A stretch of 27,598 nucleotides of DNA from CAZADS01 sp964483985 (GTDB lineage Bacteria; Pseudomonadota; Alphaproteobacteria; Thalassobaculales; Thalassobaculaceae): contig CAZADS010000038.1 of NCBI GenBank assembly GCA_964483985.1, positions 1 to 27,598 of the forward strand, in the 5' to 3' direction. Shown piece by piece: positions 1-7,203 of this stretch. The notes under the pieces were generated by a model. It did not search any database. It saw only the letters and a program-made list of their open reading frames with translations, and was not told the origin of the DNA. The position numbers and the translations under genes are program-made. Position 1 is the first letter of the stretch; every line of letters begins with the position of its first letter.

Positions 1-229
1 CAGGTTTTTTAAACTGTATAACTATTTGCATTCTCTAAAGCGCGGAACGAGTGTTTTCTAGAGCTGCCGAACTGACTCAAAACGACAGTTCTAATTCAAT
101 CGCAAAGTGTTTTCGTGATTTATATCGCCCCATACTGGGCCAATTATCTCTTACCTCGAGGCCTGGGCAGGAGGTAAAAGAATCGCCAAAAAATAATACA
201 GAAAACTTGGCCACATTTAAGACCCCTTA
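1..229. other. Region downstream of the minus-strand operon, no gene seen
   Basis: No coding frame here resembles a protein family. A weak six-base inverted repeat (GAACTG at 69-74, CAGTTC at 86-91) has no T-run, so I do not call a terminator. Confidence 0.4.
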
Positions 230-1582
230 CTATGAAAATCTACGCGCAGGCTCTCGAATTATCTCGTCAAGTGAAATTTCTATCAGTCCCCGGTCAACAA
301 ATTTTTGAATGTAATCTCGTAATTCAAAAAAATCCACATCGTGTTTTTCTGCCACATCAAGTACTGTCACTTCACCGTTAAAATAACGTACGATAGAGTC
401 CTGAAGGATACCCCATACGTTGCCGTAGTTTTTATGCCCCTCAACTGCCTTAGAGGGATCATAGCGTTCCAGGTAAATATCGTATTTGGGGTTGGATAAC
501 GCTACTAATCCATCAAACCGACGATGCATCCGCACGTTATTCTCGATGAGAAGAACAACACTTTTAAATACTTCTAAAAATTCCCTTAAAAGTTCGGGTT
601 CAATGATCTCAGTATTATCGTAATTTGTATGATATTCGGGAAACGGGTCTAATTGGTTTAACGCTCTATTAACTTGAACAAACGGGATTTCGTATCCTGG
701 GGCTTCCCAAACCGTTTCATCGTTTCCCACGCTTTCCCGAAAATTGAGAAATCTAAAGTTTTGGGTTCGGTTTGAAACCACATGTCTAAAAGCTTTATCA
801 ATTACTTCGTCTCCATTAAAGCTACTTGCTACAACAAAATCGCCTTTGTTACCCATCATTTCACCAAAAACACCGGCAACATAGCGGTCCAAGTCGGCCT
901 GTTTATGGTCTCGCAGATAGAAAACGGTCCCCAAATGTTCCGGGCTTAAAACTAAACGATAGCTATAGTGAGTATCCCGATGGGAAAGCCATTGAAAAAG
1001 CTTAATCATAACGGCGGTTCCGGCAAAACCGTCATTCGCCATAAACGGATGGCAAGTGTTTGATTGAAATACTATCGTTTTTTCAGACCTACCTTTTTTG
1101 TGATGATGGGCTACTAGCATTTCACCCGGTTCAAATAGCGTTTCTAAACAAACGTCATAGTCACCTGATGTTAAAGATTCAACTAGGGCATGTGGTGGAC
1201 AAAAGCCCCAATCATTGGCCCAAGGCCGGTAAAGCCAAGTGCAATGAAACACGTGGGCATCGGGAAGTGCCGGCACGGAATACAAATGCTGTTTCAATTC
1301 CTTTAAACTAACTTTCCCAACAAAACTTTTCGAATAATGGGCTACGCCCAATGCATTTATTTTTCCATCATAAATCAATACCCCATTCTTATGTATAGAC
1401 GCATTAATAACCGTCCATTTTTTAGGAACGACCCATCCGTTATATTCGCTTCCTGATGGAAAACGAAAATGTTCCAACGGTAATTCCCTACCTATCCTTT
1501 CAAACAAACACTCATTTCCGTCTGAAACTACTCCTGACGGAATGGAGCAAAGATCCGCAGTTAATGACATTAACTCATCCAT
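230..1582 (-). CDS. DUF4910/DUF2172 aminopeptidase-like metallohydrolase
   Basis: Predicted zinc hydrolase of the M28-like DUF4910 family, 450 aa, a normal full length for the family. The expected metal ligands are visible: His178 and Asp184 in CHPFMANDGFAG, Glu215 in SPEHLG, Asp288/Glu289, and His318 in EYHTNYDN. A DUF2172-type insert lies in the N-terminal half (about residues 45-120), and the last 100 residues resemble the family's winged-helix tail. The start is supported by an AGGA element six bases upstream. It is the last gene of the six-gene minus-strand operon, 21 bases after the PhyH gene. Family members often occur in surface-glycan or modified-amino-acid clusters, so it may hydrolyse or transfer an amide rather than degrade peptides; that role is inference. 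The family call is secure, the substrate unknown. Confidence 0.85.
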   Translation of the reverse strand: MDELMSLTADLCSIPSGVVSDGNECLFERIGRELPLEHFRFPSGSEYNGWVVPKKWTVINASIHKNGVLIYDGKINALGVAHYSKSFVGKVSLKELKQHLYSVPALPDAHVFHCTWLYRPWANDWGFCPPHALVESLTSGDYDVCLETLFEPGEMLVAHHHKKGRSEKTIVFQSNTCHPFMANDGFAGTAVMIKLFQWLSHRDTHYSYRLVLSPEHLGTVFYLRDHKQADLDRYVAGVFGEMMGNKGDFVVASSFNGDEVIDKAFRHVVSNRTQNFRFLNFRESVGNDETVWEAPGYEIPFVQVNRALNQLDPFPEYHTNYDNTEIIEPELLREFLEVFKSVVLLIENNVRMHRRFDGLVALSNPKYDIYLERYDPSKAVEGHKNYGNVWGILQDSIVRYFNGEVTVLDVAEKHDVDFFELRDYIQKFVDRGLIEISLDEIIREPARRFS

Positions 1583-1603
1583 AAAGCATCCTGCTCAAGC
1601 AAC

Positions 1604-2482
1604 TTAATCTCGATCTAAATTGTTTGGGTGAGATTGGCTATAAAAATCGGCAACATGCGCCTTTAATTCCTGATAACCTCTAGCTCTTGTTCGCCTTTCT
1701 GTCTCATCCAACGGTGGAATGGTACAAAACCCCAGTACCGCTTTTTGCTTGTGTGATAAATTTTGAAAGATTTCATCTGGTAAGGCTCGTGGAATATCAA
1801 AGGATTGTTTCACCCACCACCGCTGAAAGGTTGCCACAATTGACCAACGCGAGTGATCGCTATTGTTTTCAGCAGCACCATGCCAAAGCCTGGCATCCCA
1901 GATCACCAAATCCCCCGCGACTGTCGAAACAGGATAAACATGCTCTAGTTGTCTATCGCTATATTCGCCCATAAGGTGGGACCCAGGTACAACTATCGTG
2001 CAACCATTGTGTTCATTCGCATCTTCAAGGGCAAATCCTAGTTGAACCATATTAGTCTTCAATCCGGGCTGCGGCATTCCGGCATCAATATGTAATTCCA
2101 ATGGTTTTGTGCTAGACCGAGCTACAAATTGACCCAAAATATAATTGGGGTCGTTGGGTGGCAAATGACGCATATAAGGATCGTTTAGCAACTCCTTCAT
2201 AAGCACTTCCACTACGGGCAGGTCTAAGAGATCAATAAACTCTTTGTCTTTATTCTGGAGATTTAAAATCCAATCCGCATCCCATTCTCCGGGTGCTTCC
2301 GCCATTTTAGAACCAATTTTCGTATACTGATACTGCACCATACTAAGTAGTTTGCACACTAGGTCTGCATTAATTGCTTCATCAACTTTTGTATAGCCCA
2401 TAGATCGCAAGCGTTTGACGTGTTCTGAAACCTCAGCCTTTCCAATTTTACGGGAATATTGAAGAAGATTTTTAATCATCAT
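1604..2482 (-). CDS. PhyH-family Fe(II)/2-oxoglutarate dioxygenase
   Basis: A 292-aa phytanoyl-CoA dioxygenase (PhyH) superfamily protein. The facial triad is visible as His131-x-Asp133 in LHIDAG and His201 in ARLWHGAAE, and Arg212 is the likely 2-oxoglutarate anchor. The linking motif GCTIVVPGSH is typical of the family. It probably hydroxylates a small molecule using O2 and 2-oxoglutarate. Its place between a formyltransferase and a metallohydrolase, downstream of a stand-alone adenylation enzyme and a carrier protein, suggests that the substrate is a free or carrier-bound amino acid; that is inference. Two ATG codons stand in tandem at the start, and no strong ribosome binding site is seen, only a GGAAAA stretch. 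The gap to the upstream formyltransferase gene is 46 bases, the longest in the operon. Confidence 0.86.
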   Translation of the reverse strand: MMIKNLLQYSRKIGKAEVSEHVKRLRSMGYTKVDEAINADLVCKLLSMVQYQYTKIGSKMAEAPGEWDADWILNLQNKDKEFIDLLDLPVVEVLMKELLNDPYMRHLPPNDPNYILGQFVARSSTKPLELHIDAGMPQPGLKTNMVQLGFALEDANEHNGCTIVVPGSHLMGEYSDRQLEHVYPVSTVAGDLVIWDARLWHGAAENNSDHSRWSIVATFQRWWVKQSFDIPRALPDEIFQNLSHKQKAVLGFCTIPPLDETERRTRARGYQELKAHVADFYSQSHPNNLDRD

Positions 2483-2528
2483 AATTTAGTTTTCCAGAAT
2501 AACTGCGGGTTCATTCGAGGTGCATCCA

Positions 2529-3440
2529 TCAAAACACGTCGCCCACTGCCAACTCTAACCGAGAGGCTACCTCATTCAGTCCAATTCTTTTATTATCCAA
2601 CCACGCGGCATTTATCTGCACGAAATTATCTGAGCAGCTTATTGTCAAAAAATCGGCTTCGAAATCAACCAATGTACCTGGCTGAACATTAGCACGTGGT
2701 TTTATAGCTAAGATGGTCGGAAAACCAATTTCTATGCATCCCGCTGCAGCTTGAATATAAGGCACTCCTAGGGGAGAGCGCATCGGGCGATAACTCAGAG
2801 CCCTAATAAATTTAGCTACTTTTTCAGCTGGACAACCAAAATCGACGCGGCCAGAAATAGTCTGACCCAATTTATATAAGCGACGTTTTGAAAGGTCTTG
2901 AGGCAAAGCCCCATCGAACCCATGCACTGCTACCTGCCTTAAAACTTGCTTCATCAACCCGGACCCGCTTTTCAGTAATTTCATGTATAGCGTCAAACCT
3001 GTATCTGAATGAGATATATCTATAGTTGATCTAGCAAGAATGGGGCCAGCGTCAATTTGGGAAGTGATAACGTGAATGGAAACACCCGCCTGCGGTTCTC
3101 CATTCAGCATCGCCCATTGATGAACATTTAAGCCGGCATATTCCGGCAACAACCCTGGGTGAAAATTTATTGCACCTAATCTAGGACAGGAAAGTAGTTC
3201 TTTAGAGAATATTTTGGTTGAGTTAAAATTTACAATCAAATCTATTTTCAATTTTTTCAGATAGCTAATAATTCTTGTCTTATTGAGCTCTCCATGGTCG
3301 AACACAAACACATTACTACGAGTTTTTAATTCAAGTTTAGCTTCAGAAAGAGCCCCAATCGCAACTAAATCACCAACTTGAGTTGCAACCTCCAGAATCG
3401 ATTTTCCTGACACAACGTCACCAACAAATAAAATACGCAT
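2529..3440 (-). CDS. Formyltransferase (Fmt/ArnA-like), tailoring enzyme
   Basis: A 303-aa member of the formyl-tetrahydrofolate-dependent formyltransferase fold. The catalytic triad is intact: Asn92 and His94 in INFHPGLLPEYAG, and Asp130 in QIDAGPILA. The C-terminal third (about residues 200-303) is consistent with the OB-like domain of Fmt-type enzymes. It is unlikely to be housekeeping methionyl-tRNA formyltransferase: the N-terminal folate/tRNA-binding part is short and divergent, and it lies in an operon with an adenylation enzyme and a carrier protein rather than beside def. By analogy with sugar N-formyltransferases and NRPS-associated formyltransferases, it probably formylates an amino group of the pathway intermediate. 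Its ATG is two bases past the stop of the upstream adenylation gene, so the two are probably translationally coupled. Confidence 0.85.
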   Translation of the reverse strand: MRILFVGDVVSGKSILEVATQVGDLVAIGALSEAKLELKTRSNVFVFDHGELNKTRIISYLKKLKIDLIVNFNSTKIFSKELLSCPRLGAINFHPGLLPEYAGLNVHQWAMLNGEPQAGVSIHVITSQIDAGPILARSTIDISHSDTGLTLYMKLLKSGSGLMKQVLRQVAVHGFDGALPQDLSKRRLYKLGQTISGRVDFGCPAEKVAKFIRALSYRPMRSPLGVPYIQAAAGCIEIGFPTILAIKPRANVQPGTLVDFEADFLTISCSDNFVQINAAWLDNKRIGLNEVASRLELAVGDVF

Positions 3441-3442
3441 GA

Positions 3443-5101
3443 TTATTCAGCTGTGACATCTAGCAAGGCTAATAGAGCTTTCCGGTCTATTTTACCACTT
3501 TTAGTCAACGGCATATTTTCCACAAAAACAAATTTCCTGGGTATCATATAGTTTGGCAGGAACTCCGCACACCGCTCACGGAGGGTTGTAGATTCGATTG
3601 AGTTCCCGCATATGAAGGCAACAATTTCGTCCGCCCCAGACACAGTCTTTGGCAATAGACAAGCCGCTACCAACCCTGACCCAGATACTTTTCTTAACGT
3701 TATTTCTATTTCCTGCAATTCAACCCTATATCCACGTATCTTTATTTGATCATCCAAACGTCCCAAAAATTCTAAACCGGAGCCCTCGTTAAACCGGACT
3801 TTATCGCCAGTCCTATACCAACGTACATCACTTGGGCCGCCTATTAGGCCAACATGAAAACGTTCGTCAGTCATACGTGGTTCTTTCCAATATCCCATGG
3901 AAACTTGTTTTCCAGACAAAACTAATTCCCCTTCGACACCATCATTTAACAAAATCAAATTTAATTCTTCGTCACAGATACCTATAGAGTGACCTCCCAA
4001 TGGTAATCCAATAGGAACTAAATCTCGATCGCTGGATAATATTTCTTCCGTTACTATATACCTAGTTATAGCGATTGTAGTTTCTGACGGACCATATAAA
4101 TTTTCAATCCGACTATTAGGAGCTGCACGCTGCCAGGACTCGGCAATTTTTTTGGGCAAGGCTTCACCGCAAAAAAGACTTGTCTTTAACTCTGGAAAGC
4201 AATTTTCCGGCAGTAGTTTTAATTTGTCCATGAACGCGACTGTCGACGGAGTTGAAAACCAAAATGTAAGTGCATGCCGTTTTACAAAGCGACCGGGTGC
4301 GTGCTGCTCCTCGGCCGGGACACAATAAATTGATGCGCCAGCCGACCACGCTACAAATATATCGTGAACCGACAGGTCAAACGTCTGCTCAAACAATTGA
4401 GTGAATCGATCTTCAGGTTTCGGATTATAAAGTTCTAACATCACCTCTACGTAAGCCATAACATTAGCATGGCTTACGGCCACACCCTTAGGCATTCCAG
4501 TAGACCCTGAGGTAAACATAATATAAGCAATTCTTGATTCAGCTAACTCTGAACGATCAATATCAATTTCTGACAATGACAATGACCTATTGATCATTAA
4601 CCAATTCGTTTGTAAAATGAAATCAGTTGGAGGATCCCTCTCACCCATCCAGAGTAGATTTATTGTAACGTTGACGCCCGACAAAATTTCTCGCGCAACT
4701 CCAGCACTCAGTTCATCTATCAATAAAATAGCACAATTCGATTTTTCAATAATGCTGATATTACGGGCTACTGGATTCTTTGGATGAATTGGGACGTAGG
4801 GTAATCCAACCGCAAGGGCAGCCAAAATTGCTACAAAAGACATCTCGGAACGATCAGCAATTACCCCGACAGACATGTCATTTTTGTTTTTCTTGAATTC
4901 AGCTAGGGTTCCAGCCAAAGTCATTGCACTATTTCGCAAAGATTCGTAATTTGATGTTCCCCCATTCACCCAAATAGCGGGCGCTTTTGGGCAAATACGA
5001 GCATTACCTAGAAATTTGTCTAACAGACTTGCACGGGGTGATATTTTTCTCGCCGATCGTGTGCTTATATGGTCTGTGAGAATATAACGTTCCGATCGCA
5101 T
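3443..5101 (-). CDS. Stand-alone amino-acid adenylation enzyme (NRPS A-domain type)
   Basis: A 552-aa adenylate-forming enzyme. Core motifs are all present: A3 FTSGSTGMPKG (196-206), A4 FDLSVHD (241-247), A5 NLYGPSETT (334-342), A7 YRTGD (429-433), A8 GRLDDQIKIRGYRVE (447-461), and the A10 lysine Lys537 in TKSGKIDRK. The conserved Asp242 of A4, which holds the alpha-amino group in amino-acid-activating domains, points to an amino acid substrate. The pocket shows Leu and His where GrsA has Ala236 and Trp239, a code I cannot assign; DltA and cysteine-type domains also start Asp-Leu. No condensation or carrier domain is fused, so it presumably loads the adjacent 73-aa carrier protein encoded just upstream. 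The protein begins with about 30 residues preceding the usual A-domain start. Confidence 0.9.
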   Translation of the reverse strand: MRSERYILTDHISTRSARKISPRASLLDKFLGNARICPKAPAIWVNGGTSNYESLRNSAMTLAGTLAEFKKNKNDMSVGVIADRSEMSFVAILAALAVGLPYVPIHPKNPVARNISIIEKSNCAILLIDELSAGVAREILSGVNVTINLLWMGERDPPTDFILQTNWLMINRSLSLSEIDIDRSELAESRIAYIMFTSGSTGMPKGVAVSHANVMAYVEVMLELYNPKPEDRFTQLFEQTFDLSVHDIFVAWSAGASIYCVPAEEQHAPGRFVKRHALTFWFSTPSTVAFMDKLKLLPENCFPELKTSLFCGEALPKKIAESWQRAAPNSRIENLYGPSETTIAITRYIVTEEILSSDRDLVPIGLPLGGHSIGICDEELNLILLNDGVEGELVLSGKQVSMGYWKEPRMTDERFHVGLIGGPSDVRWYRTGDKVRFNEGSGLEFLGRLDDQIKIRGYRVELQEIEITLRKVSGSGLVAACLLPKTVSGADEIVAFICGNSIESTTLRERCAEFLPNYMIPRKFVFVENMPLTKSGKIDRKALLALLDVTAE

Positions 5102-5133
5102 CCGAATATCACTCTGGTCTAACCCACATCATT

Positions 5134-5355
5134 CTAAAATTCCAGACCAAGCTTTTGGCAAAGGCCTTGAACTGAGCTGCAATCAAGAATCGTATTTTCA
5201 TCAATTTCCAAGCCATAGGCTTCTTCTAAATACATCATAAGTTCCAAATGGGCCAAAGAATCCCACTGGGGAACCCCGTTGATAGCAAGGTCTGGAGTAA
5301 TTTCTTCTCTTGAAATCTTAAGACGTTGAGAGAGGAGAAGGCTTACTGTCGTCAT
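5134..5355 (-). CDS. Discrete acyl/peptidyl carrier protein
   Basis: A 73-aa carrier protein with the phosphopantetheine attachment motif WDSLAHLEL, in which Ser33 would carry the prosthetic group. Helix 2 continues into an acidic YLEEAYGLEID segment typical of ACPs. It lies 32 bases upstream of the adenylation gene and 25 bases downstream of the AAC(3)-type gene, so it is most likely the dedicated carrier for the aminoacyl group. It is not the fatty-acid AcpP, which would carry a DSLD(T/S)VELVM-type motif and sit among fab genes. An AAAGAG stretch about seven bases before the ATG can serve as ribosome binding site. Confidence 0.9.
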   Translation of the reverse strand: MTTVSLLLSQRLKISREEITPDLAINGVPQWDSLAHLELMMYLEEAYGLEIDENTILDCSSVQGLCQKLGLEF

Positions 5356-5380
5356 TCGCAGCTCTTTTTATTCTATAAAA

Positions 5381-6178
5381 CTATAGTTTCCACGGTTCTG
5401 ATTGGGGATGAGAAAATAAGAAAAAAAATGGATCCAATTTCAGCTGTTCTATACCTACTTTAAAAACGTCATTCGCTCTTACAGACCAAATGCGGCTTAA
5501 ACCTAGCCTTGAAACTTGCGCCAATTTCTTTTTTAACAACATATCCTGTAAACGACTAAAATCATATTCGATACCTGAATTCAGGTATCGGACAAATGCA
5601 AAATAACGTCTATCAATAGGCTTACCATCGTACAGAATTGGGACTTCCCACTCTTTTGTGTAACCATATGGCACTCCATAACTTTGCTCAACGTGATGGA
5701 CAAAAGTCATCGCCGAAAGATCTACTCCCACACAAAGGATTCTCGCATCAAGTTCTCTCAGCATATGGAAAGAAGACCCATGGCCAAATCCGGTCGGGGA
5801 AATGTCGTTTCCGCAAATAGTATTTGCATCCCGACCAATGGAAACTAGTGAAAATAATGGATGTACGGAGCGAACAGACCCTGGCATCTCTCTAATAAAT
5901 TCAGAAAAAACCCCTTGTTCAGAAGGCGAATGCAAATGGTCGTATGGAATATGTTTACGGCCGACTGATTCTGTGCAAGCCAGAGTCACCAAAGTCCCAC
6001 ATTTACCAATGATACTAAAAATGGCTTCCCAGTATGCCTGTATAACCGCAATACGTGTTTTAGCACCCACAATCCAGCCTATTCTGCTTAGATCCGAATG
6101 GACCATAACCACTTGCCCGTCAGTCAATCCAACGGAGCGGAATGCAGATATCAACTCTGATGTATCAACCATTCGCAT
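5381..6178 (-). CDS. AAC(3)-family (antibiotic_NAT fold) acyltransferase
   Basis: A 265-aa protein of the aminoglycoside 3-N-acetyltransferase fold. Recognisable elements are VVMVHSDLSRIGWI near the N terminus, HPLFSLVSIG (106-115), the acyl-donor loop GFGHGSSFHMLRELDARIL (130-148), and the catalytic region FVHHVEQ with His161/His162 and Glu164. Clinical AAC(3) enzymes acetylate aminoglycosides from acetyl-CoA, but relatives in glycan and secondary-metabolite clusters probably acylate amino sugars or peptides. As the first gene of an operon that encodes a carrier protein and an adenylation enzyme, it could transfer the carrier-bound acyl group to an amine; this is inference. It is unlikely to be a resistance determinant here. 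Two start codons (6178 and 6172) are possible and the ribosome binding site is weak. Confidence 0.83.
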   Translation of the reverse strand: MRMVDTSELISAFRSVGLTDGQVVMVHSDLSRIGWIVGAKTRIAVIQAYWEAIFSIIGKCGTLVTLACTESVGRKHIPYDHLHSPSEQGVFSEFIREMPGSVRSVHPLFSLVSIGRDANTICGNDISPTGFGHGSSFHMLRELDARILCVGVDLSAMTFVHHVEQSYGVPYGYTKEWEVPILYDGKPIDRRYFAFVRYLNSGIEYDFSRLQDMLLKKKLAQVSRLGLSRIWSVRANDVFKVGIEQLKLDPFFFLFSHPQSEPWKL

Positions 6179-6317
6179 AAATCACATGCCCTTAAGGTAC
6201 CAAAATGAATTGTGAATAATTATACGCAGCCCAACTGGTTTATTACTTAATAGCAATTTGCATAGTGAGGGATAACTTTACTTAATTTAGAGCACATAAA
6301 AAGAGAAATTCTTAACA

Positions 6318-6348
6318 TTGCAAGCCATTTCTAATTTAATATTATAAT
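6318..6348 (+). promoter_or_regulatory. Putative sigma70-type promoter for the CMD-family gene
   Basis: TTGCAA (6318-6323) and a perfect TATAAT (6343-6348) are separated by 19 bases, slightly long for sigma70. Transcription would begin near 6355, giving a leader of about 20 bases that includes the ribosome binding site GGAGAGG (6364-6370), five bases before the ATG at 6376. The 197-base divergent region between the AAC(3)-type gene and this gene presumably also holds the promoter of the minus-strand operon, but I could not place that one. Confidence 0.5.
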
Positions 6349-6375
6349 CTAGACAATGAGGTCGGAGAGGAAAAA

Positions 6376-7145
6376 ATGGGCACACTAACCGATCATCAAA
6401 AACAGTTGAAAGAAGAATTCATAGAAAATCGCGGTTACTGGTATCCTTTCTGGCAACAAATCCTGGAATTGGACCCCGATTTTTTTGAAGCCTATTGTAA
6501 CTTTTCTTCGCTACCTTGGAAAACCGGCCCTTTACATCCGAAAACCAAAGAAATGGTTACGTAGCAATGGACATAGCCACCACGCACCATTATCTCCCTG
6601 GTGCCCGTATTCATATAGCAAATGCTATTAGGCACGGTGCAACAAAAGAGGAACTTATGGAAATGCTTCAAATTGTTAGCGTACTTGGAATACATTCAGT
6701 TACGGAAGGCCTGCCTATATTACTCAATGAGCTTAAAATTGCCGGACAAGATCCTAATCTTAACGAAATGGAAATGAACGAACAAAGAACGGCACTGAAG
6801 AACGATTTCGTTAGGAATAGAGGCTACTGGATGCCAATCTGGAAATCTTTGCTTAAGATATCACCTGATTTTTTCAAAGCTTATTTAGATTTTTCATCAA
6901 TCCCTTGGAAAACGGGCCTCTTAGAGCCAAAAATTAAGGAACTGATATACATAGCTATCGATATTGCCACTACACATTTTTTCTTAAGCGGCACTCGAAT
7001 ACATATACGCAATGCTATAAGACACGGGGCGATAAAAGAAGAAATAATGGAAGTTATCGCTCTAGTATCAACATGTGGTATGCACTCTAGCACCGAGGGC
7101 GTTCCAATTTTGGTTGATGAAATCAGCCGTGCCCATCGAGCTTAA
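6376..7145 (+). pseudogene. Tandem-domain carboxymuconolactone decarboxylase-like protein, frameshifted
   Basis: Two homologous CMD/AhpD-like domains lie in one gene, but the reading frame breaks inside the first. The first frame (from ATG 6376) reaches KEMV and then stops at TAG 6562-6564. Reading resumes in another frame at TAC 6558 with YVAMDIATTHHYLPGARIHI. The second copy has KELIYIAIDIATTHFFLSG at the same place, so exactly one base is missing, best explained as loss of one T from GTTTAC near 6557. With it restored, the gene would encode 256 aa. The copies share repeated motifs (NRGYW, FSS-PWKTG, IRHGA-KEE-ME). Neither has the CxxC of AhpD peroxidases, favouring a decarboxylase- or isomerase-like role. 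Start and RBS (GGAGAGG) look functional. It is either a recent pseudogene or a sequence error. Confidence 0.85.
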
Positions 7146-7203
7146 CAGCCCACTAGATATACATGTTTCCAGAATCACAGATCTAGCCCGAAAAGTTCAT
7201 AAT

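Noticed and set aside
69..91. Inverted repeat GAACTG...CAGTTC as a terminator
   Set aside because: The stem is only six bases with an 11-base loop and no following T-run on the relevant strand.
51..308. An 85-codon plus-strand frame at the left edge
   Set aside because: It starts at GTG without a ribosome binding site, has low-complexity composition unlike any family, and overlaps the 3' end of the well-supported DUF4910 gene.
5381..6178. Aminoglycoside resistance determinant
   Set aside because: The fold matches AAC(3), but the operon context with a carrier protein and adenylation enzyme and the absence of any mobile element argue for a biosynthetic role.
5802..6215. A 137-codon plus-strand frame antisense to the AAC(3)-type gene
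   Set aside because: The minus-strand frame has clear family motifs throughout; the antisense product resembles nothing and is a shadow.
6548..6566. Programmed frameshifting as the explanation of the CMD frame break
   Set aside because: There is no slippery heptamer, no internal Shine-Dalgarno at a suitable distance and no downstream structure that I could see; a simple lost T explains it better.
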